A stretch of DNA of 19,722 nucleotides from an uncultured Ilumatobacter sp. Lineage in GTDB: Bacteria; Actinomycetota; Acidimicrobiia; Acidimicrobiales; Ilumatobacteraceae. Position 1 is the stretch's first letter. The number at the start of each line of letters is the position of its first letter. The translations under genes and the position numbers were made by a program. The DNA is taken from contig CALCXK010000048.1 in assembly GCA_937905835.1 (NCBI GenBank), forward strand, positions 1 through 19,722, read 5' to 3'. Below are positions 8,581 through 15,590 of the stretch, in pieces. The notes under the pieces are model-generated. The model saw only the letters and a program-made list of their open reading frames with translations, was not told where the DNA came from and searched no databases.

Positions 8581-8752
8581 CTTCGCACGTAGCGGACGAC
8601 GCCCAACCAATGCGTGAGGGAAAGTTTTTTGGTAGGGCTGTTTGCCGGGGGACTACTTTCGCCCGCCCGGTGACGCTGGTTGGCAATGTTGCAGGGTCGC
8701 TCAGCGGTGCTCCGGCTCCGCCCGTTCTACTCGCTCAGCGTCGGGTGGAATA

Positions 8753-9382
8753 ATGATGGATATGGACATCAGTGATCAGATTGTTGGCAAGGCTGCACTG
8801 CGCGAGCTGTACCGCGCACCCAGCGCACTTGCTGTGGCCAAGGAGTTCGATTCGATTGACTCGGCGACGGCGATCTTCATTGATCGCTGTCCCTTCCTCG
8901 TGCTGTCGACGACCGACGGCAACACGGTCGATGCGTCGCCACGGGGCGGGCCGCCCGGCTTCTTGCAGCGACTCGACGACCGCCATATCGCCATACCCGA
9001 CTTGAACGGCAACAACCGCCTCGACAGCCTCGAAAACGTCGCCGAGCACGGTCGGGTTGGTCTTTTGCTCTTCATGCCGGGCAGTGACGAAACGATCCGC
9101 ATCAACGGGCCGGGCATCTTGACCACCGACTCCCGCATTCTCGACGGCTTCACCGCGGAACTGCGCCGCCCAAAGCTGGCCATTGTGGTCGAGACTGCCG
9201 AGCTGTTTGTCCATTGCGCCAAGGCGTTCCGGCGCTCGCAGATGTGGCTGCCCGACACGTGGGGCACTGCTGAAGAGACTCCTGACCTGATCGACATTGT
9301 CGAAGCTCAGTTCGGGCCCGACACTGGCGCAACACGCGAGATGCTTGAAGCCAGCTACGTCGCCGATCTCGTCGCCGACTGA
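8753..9382 (+). CDS. Pyridoxamine 5'-phosphate oxidase-fold (PPOX) FMN-binding flavoprotein
   Basis: This 209-residue protein has the split-barrel PPOX fold. Residues about 45-110 contain CPFLVLSTTDGNTVDASPRGGPPGF, then IAIPDLNGNNRLDSLENV, then VGLLLFMPGSDETIRINGPG, the core strands and flavin-contacting segments of the family. A C-terminal part with HCAKAFRRSQMW resembles the larger PPOX proteins of the MSMEG_1061/DR_2398 type. The reaction is not predictable. A GGTGGA sequence at about 8744-8749 supports a start at 8753 or 8756; ATG 8762 is also possible. It converges on mftC with a strong palindrome between them. A link to mycofactocin redox chemistry is conceivable but not shown. Confidence 0.82.
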   Translation: MMDMDISDQIVGKAALRELYRAPSALAVAKEFDSIDSATAIFIDRCPFLVLSTTDGNTVDASPRGGPPGFLQRLDDRHIAIPDLNGNNRLDSLENVAEHGRVGLLLFMPGSDETIRINGPGILTTDSRILDGFTAELRRPKLAIVVETAELFVHCAKAFRRSQMWLPDTWGTAEETPDLIDIVEAQFGPDTGATREMLEASYVADLVAD

Positions 9383-9393
9383 CACGCGTTCAC

Positions 9394-9445
9394 CGTTTGC
9401 GTCGACGTTCTCGCGGACCGGTCCGCGGAAAGCTCGACGCAAACG
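9394..9445. terminator. Long palindrome between convergent PPOX gene and mftC
   Basis: A 52-nt imperfect palindrome is centred between 9419 and 9420. Outer arms CGTTTGCGTCGA (9394-9405) and TCGACGCAAACG (9434-9445) pair perfectly, and the core 9412-9427 (CGCGGACC/GGTCCGCG) is a perfect 16-bp palindrome. The six-base stretches between them pair only partly. It begins 11 nt after the PPOX stop and ends 2 nt from the mftC stop, so it can serve both strands as a bidirectional terminator. It lacks a U-tract, as often seen in actinobacterial terminators. Confidence 0.65.
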
Positions 9446-9447
9446 AG

Positions 9448-10575
9448 CTAGCGGCGTCCGATGGTGACCGGAACGCGGCTCGGCTTGGAGTGATCCATCA
9501 TCGGCTTCGGTACCTGGACCGAGGATGCTGCGAGCAGCGCAGCTTCGCCGTGGCCCTTGACGCATTCGGGGTCGGGGCCATCGAGCGGGAGGCCCGTGAA
9601 GAACTTCGCGGCCATGCAGCCACCCTGGCATGCGTCGAACTCTCCGCAAGCGGAACACGCGCCAGCCGACTGCGGCTCACGAAGTTCGGTGAACAGGTCG
9701 CTCTGCTTCCACACCTGGCTGAAGCCGCCCTGGTCGCGGACCGAACCGGCCTTGAACTCGTCGTGGATAACGAACGGGCAGGCGTACACGTCGCCGATCG
9801 GATCGATCAAGCAGACCACACGACCTGCGCCGCACATGTTGAGGCCCGGGAGGGGTTCTTCGCCGAGTGCGTTGAGGTGGAAGAACGAGTCGCCGGTGAG
9901 GACGTTCTCGCCGTTCAGGACCAACCAGTCGTAGATTTGTCGTTGCTGGGCCTGCGTTGGATGCAGGTCGTGCCAGCTGTCGGCGCCGCGGCCCGACGGG
10001 CGCAGGCGGGTGATGCGGAGCTGGGCGCCGTACTCGTCGGCCAACGCCTTGAACTCGTCGAGCTGATCGACGTTGTAGCGAGTGACAACGACCGAGATCT
10101 TGAACTCACCGAAGCCTGCTTCGCGCAGATGGTTCATCGCCTGGATCGCGGTGTCGTACGAGCCCTCACCGCGGACGGCGTCGTTGGTGACCGCATCGGT
10201 GCCGTCGAGGCTGATCTGGATGTCGAGGTAGTCCATTGCGGTGAGGCGCTCGGCCTTCTCGGCGTCGATAAACGCACCGTTGGTGGAGAACTTGACGCCG
10301 ATACCGCGGCCGATCGAGTACTCAAGCAACTCGAAGAAGTCGCGGCGGATCATTGGCTCGCCGCCACCCATGTTGATGTAGAAGACTTGCAGATCGTGTA
10401 GTTCGTCGAGAACCGCTTTGGCCTCGTCGGTCGTCAACTCGCGTGGGTCCCGGCGACCCGACGACGAGAGGCAGTGCACGCATTCGAGGTTGCAGGCGTA
10501 GGTCAGTTCCCACGTCAGACAGATGGGGGCGTCGAGGCCATTCTTGAGTTGTTCGACGAGTTGGGTTTTACTCAT
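9448..10575 (-). CDS. mftC: Mycofactocin radical SAM maturase MftC
   Basis: MftC is a radical SAM/SPASM enzyme that decarboxylates and then crosslinks the C-terminal Val-Tyr of MftA. In this 375-residue protein the SAM cluster motif is Cys28-x3-Cys32-x2-Cys35, the GGEP motif is at 71-74, and the SPASM domain supplies Cys248, 255, 266, 307, 310, 316, 320 and 338 for two auxiliary clusters. The N-terminal LTWELTYACNLECVHCLSSS is typical of the family. Its ATG overlaps the mftB TGA (ATGA), so the two are translationally coupled. The gene is followed only by a palindrome and a convergent gene; no mftD, mftE or mftF follows. Confidence 0.95.
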   Translation of the reverse strand: MSKTQLVEQLKNGLDAPICLTWELTYACNLECVHCLSSSGRRDPRELTTDEAKAVLDELHDLQVFYINMGGGEPMIRRDFFELLEYSIGRGIGVKFSTNGAFIDAEKAERLTAMDYLDIQISLDGTDAVTNDAVRGEGSYDTAIQAMNHLREAGFGEFKISVVVTRYNVDQLDEFKALADEYGAQLRITRLRPSGRGADSWHDLHPTQAQQRQIYDWLVLNGENVLTGDSFFHLNALGEEPLPGLNMCGAGRVVCLIDPIGDVYACPFVIHDEFKAGSVRDQGGFSQVWKQSDLFTELREPQSAGACSACGEFDACQGGCMAAKFFTGLPLDGPDPECVKGHGEAALLAASSVQVPKPMMDHSKPSRVPVTIGRR

Positions 10576-10835
10576 TGGAGCATCTCCGATGCGTGGAGGT
10601 TGGCGAGTGCACGCTCGAACGACGGCCAGCGGGCGGCGTCGATTTCACACTCGGAGAGTTTCTCGGCAGTGGTACCGGTGCCATCGAGGGCTTGGACGAG
10701 GCGCACGACGTCAGGATGCTTGAGGAAGACCAGCTTCCGGTTGCCGTAGTGGTACGCGAGCGCACCGAATGGTTCCGGGCGGAGTGCCACCTGCGGATGC
10801 AGCATCAGTCGCTGCTCGAGCAGGGAGTCGGTCAT
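10572..10835 (-). CDS. mftB: Mycofactocin precursor-binding chaperone MftB
   Basis: This is an 87-residue PqqD-like RiPP recognition element that holds the MftA leader and presents it to MftC. The diagnostic stretch RPEPFGALAYHYGNRKLVFL spans residues 19-38, followed by a helical C-terminal region. The ATG at 10835 is chosen because it gives the family's normal length and starts 23 nt after the mftA stop; upstream in-frame codons would run into mftA. Its stop overlaps the mftC start. Identification is strong given the three-gene context. Confidence 0.93.
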   Translation of the reverse strand: MTDSLLEQRLMLHPQVALRPEPFGALAYHYGNRKLVFLKHPDVVRLVQALDGTGTTAEKLSECEIDAARWPSFERALANLHASEMLQ

Positions 10836-10858
10836 GTTGGTCGAGTCCGCTACGGAGC

Positions 10859-10984
10859 TCAGTACACGCCACACATGCCGTCGATGGAGATCTCCTCGAC
10901 GAGCAGTTCTTCTTCGACGAGCTCGACTACCGGAGCATCGGCGGTTGCTGCGTTCTCGGCGATGGTCGTCGTGGTTTCGTTCAT
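10859..10984 (-). CDS. mftA: Mycofactocin precursor peptide MftA
   Basis: The 41-residue peptide ends in IDGMCGVY, the near-invariant C-terminus of mycofactocin precursors. The final Val-Tyr is the part converted to the redox cofactor. The leader is acidic (VELVEEELLVEE at about 19-31), as expected for recognition by MftB. The ATG at 10984 is favoured over longer in-frame starts because a TACAGT hexamer lies 6 nt upstream and the resulting length is typical. It is the first gene of mftA-mftB-mftC and diverges from the MOSC gene. No MftR-type TetR regulator gene is adjacent. Confidence 0.95.
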   Translation of the reverse strand: MNETTTTIAENAATADAPVVELVEEELLVEEISIDGMCGVY

Positions 10985-10990
10985 CTCGTC

Positions 10991-10996
10991 ACTGTA
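10991..10996 (-). promoter_or_regulatory. Candidate -10 element of mftABC (leaderless)
   Basis: On the minus strand TACAGT lies 6 nt before the mftA ATG. It matches TANNNT and is identical to the hexamer 7 nt before the alcohol dehydrogenase start at 18434. No clear -35 is seen. Confidence 0.4.
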
Positions 10997-11075
10997 CTGA
11001 TCAGGTAGGCGCGGAACGAACGCGTCGTGCGAATCTGCCTGACCGGCCCGGCAGTCCTGTGCCAGGCTGGGGTTC

Positions 11076-11807
11076 ATGCACGTGACCGAACTGTGGCGCT
11101 ATCCGGTGAAGTCGATGGGTGGGGAGCAACTCGAGACCGCCCACGTCGGTGAACTCGGGATTGCTGGGGATCGTGGATGGGGCGTTTTCGATGTGGCGAC
11201 CGGCACGGTCCTCACGGCGCGACGTTCTCCGCAACTCCTGTTCGCTTCGGCCCGAGTGGTCGCTGGCGACGTCGTGATCGATGTCCCCGAGATCGGCGAA
11301 GTTGCATCAGGCGAAGCTTCGGTGGCACTGTCTCGTTGGCTCGGCCAGGAGGTCGAACTTCGCGCCGCAGGTGATGTTGGGGGCACGTACGAGGTGCCGC
11401 TCGACTTCGAGCATGACGCCGACTGGGTGTCGTGGACCGGCCCCGCCGGTGCATGGCACGACTCCAAGTCAAGTCGCGTGTCGTTGGTGTCGACTGGGAC
11501 GCTCGGCGACTGGGACCTGCGCCGTTTCCGCACCAATATTGTCGTCAACGGTTCGGGCGAGGACGACTTCGTGGGCCACCACCTGCAGATTGGTGCAGCG
11601 GGTTTCGGTACCGAACTCGCGGTGATCAAACAGATCGATCGCTGCGTGATGGTTGCCCGCCCGCAGCCAGGCCTCGACCGTGACATCGAACTACTGAAGA
11701 CGATCAACCGCGACCGCTCAACATTCCTGTCGATCGGGTCGCTGGTTGCCGCTCCCGGGAACGCCGCCATCGGTGACAACGTCACGCTGCTGCCTGCAGC
11801 CAGCTGA
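11076..11807 (+). CDS. MOSC domain-containing protein
   Basis: The 243-residue protein begins with the MOSC N-terminal beta-barrel (VTELWRYPVKSMGGEQLETA, then GIAGDRGWGVFD). It continues into the MOSC domain with RRFRTNIVVNGSGEDDFVGH, QIGAAGF and IDRCVMVARPQPGLDRD. The Cys in DRCVMV corresponds to the conserved MOSC cysteine. Relatives include YcbX and the mARC proteins, which bind molybdenum cofactor and reduce N-hydroxylated compounds or act as sulfur carriers; electron partners are not encoded next to it. It diverges from mftA across 91 nt. A functional link to mycofactocin is not evident. Confidence 0.87.
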   Translation: MHVTELWRYPVKSMGGEQLETAHVGELGIAGDRGWGVFDVATGTVLTARRSPQLLFASARVVAGDVVIDVPEIGEVASGEASVALSRWLGQEVELRAAGDVGGTYEVPLDFEHDADWVSWTGPAGAWHDSKSSRVSLVSTGTLGDWDLRRFRTNIVVNGSGEDDFVGHHLQIGAAGFGTELAVIKQIDRCVMVARPQPGLDRDIELLKTINRDRSTFLSIGSLVAAPGNAAIGDNVTLLPAAS

Positions 11808-11896
11808 ACTTGGTCAACAATGCGTTCGGGGTCTCACAGAGTTTCGCGGCTCGCTGACCAGGTGCGTTACAGGCCGATCGACCCGTGCCGTCATGG

Positions 11897-12574
11897 CTAG
11901 GACCAGCCGCCATCCAAACTGATGACTTGGCCGAAGGTGAAGGTGGACGCGTCGCTGGCCAGGAACAATGCGAACTCGGCGGTCTCGCGAGGCCTTCCAA
12001 GGCGCTGCGCAGGAACCTCGGACTGTAAACGATCACGAAACTTCTCGTTCTCCATGATCGACGGCGGGTAATACGTTTCGTTCTCGACGAAGTTCTGAGC
12101 GATCGCGTTGACCCGCACATTGTGCGCTGCCAATTCATGACCAGCAGATCGGACGAACGCGTTCTGCGCTGCTCGTGCAGTGACATAACTGGTTGCCTGA
12201 GGACGCATGCGTCGCAATGGAGACGATGAGGTCAGTGCAACAATCGAGCCGCCACCACGGTCGATCATCGGCTGAGCCGCTGCTCGCACCAGCCGCATCA
12301 GAGGATGGACCATCGCATCGAAGCCTGCCATCCACTGGTCGTCTTCGATGTCGCGTACCCGAGCGGCAGAGGCAGCAAGGTCAAGGTTGGCGACAAGCAC
12401 GTCGATCTCACCAGCGCGATCCAACACGTCGGCTGGTTCCGTTGCTCCGATGAGCGCGCCCACGTCGGCGATGACGTCGGCGCCTTCCTCGCGGAACAAC
12501 TTGACAATGGACGGCCCCATGTATGTGTTGCAACTTGTCACGAGGACTCGCTTGCCGATCAGCCGATCACCCAT
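11897..12574 (-). CDS. Halohydrin dehalogenase-like SDR-fold protein
   Basis: The 225-residue protein has an SDR fold but lacks the NAD(P) site. The glycine motif is replaced by T13-SCNT-Y18-M-G20, that is T-x4-Y-x-G, and the catalytic set is Ser117-x12-Tyr130-x3-Arg134 with arginine instead of lysine. These are the two defining signatures of halohydrin dehalogenases, which interconvert vicinal halohydrins and epoxides and open epoxides with azide, cyanide or nitrite without a cofactor. KRVLVTSCNTYMG, DVLVANLDL and the ending FGQVISLDGGWS recall the B/D/E types as I remember them. ATG 12574 gives family length and a -10 sits 8 nt upstream. No haloalkane pathway genes are adjacent. Activity is inferred from motifs only. 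Confidence 0.82.
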   Translation of the reverse strand: MGDRLIGKRVLVTSCNTYMGPSIVKLFREEGADVIADVGALIGATEPADVLDRAGEIDVLVANLDLAASAARVRDIEDDQWMAGFDAMVHPLMRLVRAAAQPMIDRGGGSIVALTSSSPLRRMRPQATSYVTARAAQNAFVRSAGHELAAHNVRVNAIAQNFVENETYYPPSIMENEKFRDRLQSEVPAQRLGRPRETAEFALFLASDASTFTFGQVISLDGGWS

Positions 12575-12582
12575 GAATTCGA

Positions 12583-12588
12583 AACCTA
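12583..12588 (-). promoter_or_regulatory. Candidate -10 element of the halohydrin dehalogenase-like gene
   Basis: TAGGTT on the minus strand fits TANNNT and lies 8 nt before the ATG at 12574, consistent with a leaderless transcript. Confidence 0.35.
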
Positions 12589-12681
12589 CCGTTTGGGCCG
12601 GTCGGTCCTGGCATGAAATTGCGATCGCGGTGGTCATTGCCACCTGCTGACCCAGTAGCAACAACTGCCTAGGATCAGAGC

Positions 12682-13055
12682 GTGCGTTTCGGCCTCGTTG
12701 TTGACAACGCGAATGTCCTCACCGGTGACGGCATGCTCCGTGCCATCGGACCCGACCGTGTCGGCGACTGCTACCGGCAGCGATCGTTCCTCGACGCAGG
12801 CATCACATTACCCGGGAGCTCTGATCGGCCGGTCGTCAACGGTGCGCCACTGCTCGGCATCCAGGATCTCGTCAACCAGCGCACCGCGTCAGGAGCCGCC
12901 TTCAACCCGAGCGAAGCACTCACGATCGAGGAAGCAATCCACGCCTACACCGGGGGCCAGCTACTGCATCGTTCGACGAGCAGCGCAAGGGATCGATCAC
13001 CGCGGGCAAACTCGCTGATCTCGTCGTGCTCGACCACGACCTCGCAGCGATCACC
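12682..13055 (+). pseudogene. Truncated, frameshifted YtcJ-type amidohydrolase
   Basis: The translation from 12682 (AIGPDRVGDCYRQRSFLDAG, ITLPGSSDRPVVNGAPLLGI, EALTIEEAIHAYTGG) matches the C-terminal third of YtcJ-like amidohydrolases. That includes the SSD-x-PV metal-site region. Around 12955-12966 the frame shifts, and the homology resumes in a second frame as ASFDEQRKGSITAGKLADLV, the usual end of the barrel and beta-sandwich. The N-terminal two thirds, with the HxH metal ligands, is absent; an in-frame TAG lies just upstream. It cannot make an active enzyme. Its 3' part overlaps the tail of cobA on the opposite strand. Confidence 0.72.
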
Positions 13056-13778
13056 TGCTGTCCCGAGTGCTACCGCACCGGTGAGGTCGAAGGCGGCAAC
13101 GGCACCGACGACGATCGTGGCGGGCGATTCGATTGCTGTGTTGCCCAGGTTGGCGAGGTCGCAGCGCACGACATCCTGGTCGTCAGTGGTAGCGCGATGG
13201 ATGACGGCGACCGGCGTGTCGGTGGCGAGGCCGCCGATGATCAACTCGGTAGCGATCGCCCCGCGATGTGCGACGCCCATCAGGATGACGATGGTCCCGC
13301 CAACCTTGGCAAGCGAGCGCCAATCGATGTCGGGCTCCCCGGGGCGTCGATGCCCGGTGACCACGGTGAACGCGGCTGACACACCGCGGTGCGTCACCGG
13401 GATACCGGCGGCCGCCGGTGCAGCGATTGACGAGGTGATGCCCGGAACGACTTCGAACTCGAGCCCGGCTTCACGGAGCGCGAGTGCTTCCTCACCGCCG
13501 CGGCCGAACACGAACGGATCGCCACCCTTCAACCGGACGACGCGTTTGCCCTGTCGACCAAGTTCGACGAGCAGCGCCGAGATCATCTCCTGCGGGATCG
13601 TTTGACCGGGACGCTTGCCAACGTCAATCCGGTCCGCTGACTCAGGAATGAGGGCGAGGACGCCGTCGCCGACGAGTGCATCGTGCACCACAACATCTGC
13701 GGTGGCGAGCAAGCGAGCGGCTTTCATGGTGAGGAGGTCAGGGTCCCCGGGGCCGGCCCCGACCAATGCAACGCTCAC
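12945..13778 (-). CDS. cobA: Uroporphyrinogen-III C-methyltransferase (SUMT)
   Basis: This enzyme uses two SAM to turn uroporphyrinogen III into precorrin-2, the branch point to siroheme and cobalamin. Motifs are GAGPGDPDLLT at 7-17, VVRLKGGDPFVFGRGGEE in the first third, PGITSSIAAPAAAGIPVTHR, and SPATIVVGAVAAFDL at about 218-232. A GTG start at 13778 overlaps the TGA of the sulfite reductase gene (GTGA), implying coupling. Residues 233-277 go beyond the usual family end and are encoded antisense to the amidohydrolase pseudogene, so the tail is probably a read-through acquired after loss of the original stop. Context points to siroheme for the adjacent sulfite reductase. Confidence 0.93.
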   Translation of the reverse strand: MSVALVGAGPGDPDLLTMKAARLLATADVVVHDALVGDGVLALIPESADRIDVGKRPGQTIPQEMISALLVELGRQGKRVVRLKGGDPFVFGRGGEEALALREAGLEFEVVPGITSSIAAPAAAGIPVTHRGVSAAFTVVTGHRRPGEPDIDWRSLAKVGGTIVILMGVAHRGAIATELIIGGLATDTPVAVIHRATTDDQDVVRCDLANLGNTAIESPATIVVGAVAAFDLTGAVALGTAGDRCEVVVEHDEISEFARGDRSLALLVERCSSWPPV

Positions 13779-15538
13779 TGGGCACGCACCCGTCGGGTGG
13801 TCGTGGTCGGCAGCAATTCCAGCAGCGATGCCCATTCCAGTTGCATCGCCCAGTCGCCGAAGGACGTGGTGTCGTCTGCGCCGACATCGCGACTGAACTG
13901 TTCGAGCAATGGGCGCAACATGTCGGGGATCTCGTCGAGAGGCACGTCCTCACGGACGCGTTTGGCCAGTCGGTCGCCTGCTGCTGAACCACCGACATAC
14001 ACGTCGTAGCCTTTTTTGGTCCGGCCGACGATGCCGAGTTCGGCGGCGTAGGGCCGCGAGCATCCATTGGGGCACCCAGTCATGTTGAGCCGGAGTGGCA
14101 GCCCGGTGTTGCCGGTGTCGGCCAATACTTTCTCGAGGCGGTCGATCACCTGCGGCAGCACGCGCTCAGCCTCACCGAGTGCTTTTGAGCAGGTCGGCAG
14201 AGCCGGGCAGGCGATTGCCAGGTTGCGTGTCGGGCTTTGATCACTCGCCAACGGCACTCCATTCGAGCGCAGCGTGTTCTCGACGGCATCCCGGTCTGTG
14301 ATGCCGATCAGCAGCAGGTCTTGTCGTGGCGTCACGCGCAGCGAAGTGACGGTGCCGTCGGCGATCAACCGCTTGAGCGCGTACCGCAGGCCGTGCGCGA
14401 CTTTGCCCGATGGCACCGGCAGGCCGAGCACGGATGACTTGGTGCGCGGCACCAGGCTCCTCGATTCGGCGTCGTCCCAGCCGTGGTGTGCGTGGACCTC
14501 CCACTCAGGCAGATCGACTGGGTCGGCGAGGGGCTGGCCGGTGCGCTGTTCAATTTGCTCACGTAGCCACGGGATGCCCTTGGCCTCGACGAGGTACTTG
14601 AGTCGGGCGCGAGCCCGATCGTTTCGGTCGCCATGGTCGCGCTGCGTCGTGACGATTGCTTCGACCACATCACCGAGCGATTCGACGCCGCCGTGGCCCG
14701 CTGCCGGGACCCAGCCAAGCGGCTGTGCGAGCACCGGGTACGTGTCGTCCGGGCGGGCATGTGACATTCCCATCCCGCCGCCGGCGAGGATCATGAATCC
14801 GGTGACGTTGCCGCTCAGGCCGTCGAATGTTGGCACGATGCCGACGTCATGGGTGTAGATGTCGACGCAGTTGTCGCCGGGCCAGGCAATGCCAATCTTG
14901 AACTTGCGTGGGAGGTAGGCGGCGCCGTAAATCGGCTCGACCGTGTCGATTGCATCGAGCGCCGCCGGCGACGGCTTGTCTGACGAGACGGCCTTCTCGC
15001 CGTCGACCCACAGTTCCCAGTACGACTCAGTCTGCGGGCGGAATCGTGCCACCATCTCGGCGACAATCGGCTCGATCACCGCAGTGCGTTCGAGGTGGGG
15101 GAGCGGGCACGCCATGACGTTGCGGACCACATCGCCGCACGCGCCGAGTGTGGTGAGCAGCGACGAGTTGATGCCGCTCACGAGTTTGGCCAACTCGCCC
15201 TTGTGTACGACATGGAACTGCACCCCTTGGCGGGTTGTGAGGCGCAGCTTGTTGTCGGCGAGCGAGGCCACCCGGTCGAGGGCAAGCCATTGGTTGCCGG
15301 TGATGACCCCGCCGGGCACCGACGCACGAACCATGCAGGAATAATCGAGCGGCATCTTTTGCTGGGCTCGCTCGCGGCGGATGTCACGGTCGTCTTGTTG
15401 ATAGATGCCGTGGAACTTCAGCAACGTCTCTGCATTGTCGTCGAACTTTGCTGTGTCGTTGGCGAGTTCAGCCCCGATCGTTCCAGCGAGATAGTTGCTC
15501 TCAACCTTGATCAGTTCGGCTGCCGTTAGGTCGGTCAT
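13775..15538 (-). CDS. Siroheme-dependent sulfite reductase (possibly nitrite reductase)
   Basis: The 587-residue assimilatory reductase carries the siroheme/4Fe-4S ligands Cys444-x5-Cys450 and Cys489-x3-Cys493 (NMTGCPNGC). The two ferredoxin-like half domains are typical of the sulfite/nitrite reductase hemoprotein. The N-terminus (NYLAGTIGAELANDTAKFDD, then LKFHGIYQQDDRD) reads like sulfite reductases of the Sir/CysI type. Its place between cysH and cobA argues for six-electron reduction of sulfite to sulfide. An AGGA sequence 6 nt before the ATG at 15538 is a credible Shine-Dalgarno. No flavoprotein partner (CysJ) is nearby, so ferredoxin is the likely donor. Nitrite reductase is the main alternative. 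Confidence 0.9.
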   Translation of the reverse strand: MTDLTAAELIKVESNYLAGTIGAELANDTAKFDDNAETLLKFHGIYQQDDRDIRRERAQQKMPLDYSCMVRASVPGGVITGNQWLALDRVASLADNKLRLTTRQGVQFHVVHKGELAKLVSGINSSLLTTLGACGDVVRNVMACPLPHLERTAVIEPIVAEMVARFRPQTESYWELWVDGEKAVSSDKPSPAALDAIDTVEPIYGAAYLPRKFKIGIAWPGDNCVDIYTHDVGIVPTFDGLSGNVTGFMILAGGGMGMSHARPDDTYPVLAQPLGWVPAAGHGGVESLGDVVEAIVTTQRDHGDRNDRARARLKYLVEAKGIPWLREQIEQRTGQPLADPVDLPEWEVHAHHGWDDAESRSLVPRTKSSVLGLPVPSGKVAHGLRYALKRLIADGTVTSLRVTPRQDLLLIGITDRDAVENTLRSNGVPLASDQSPTRNLAIACPALPTCSKALGEAERVLPQVIDRLEKVLADTGNTGLPLRLNMTGCPNGCSRPYAAELGIVGRTKKGYDVYVGGSAAGDRLAKRVREDVPLDEIPDMLRPLLEQFSRDVGADDTTSFGDWAMQLEWASLLELLPTTTTRRVRAQ

Positions 15539-15590
15539 GGTCGGTCCTGTCGGCGGGTGCTGGAGCGTGTGGCGGCGAATTGCGTGGCCA

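Noticed and set aside
8581..8752. Possible riboswitch or small RNA between plsY and the PPOX gene (GGGAAAGTTTTTTGG and nearby)
   Set aside because: No conserved riboswitch core or convincing stem set could be drawn by eye; it is probably the divergent promoter region only.
11897..12574. Annotation of this gene as an ordinary NAD(P)-dependent SDR oxidoreductase
   Set aside because: The glycine-rich cofactor motif is absent and the catalytic lysine is an arginine, so dehydrogenase chemistry is unlikely.
13775..15538. Nitrite reductase (NirA) as the primary call
   Set aside because: The same cysteine pattern occurs in both families, but the N-terminus and the cysH/cobA neighbours favour sulfite reductase; kept only as an alternative.
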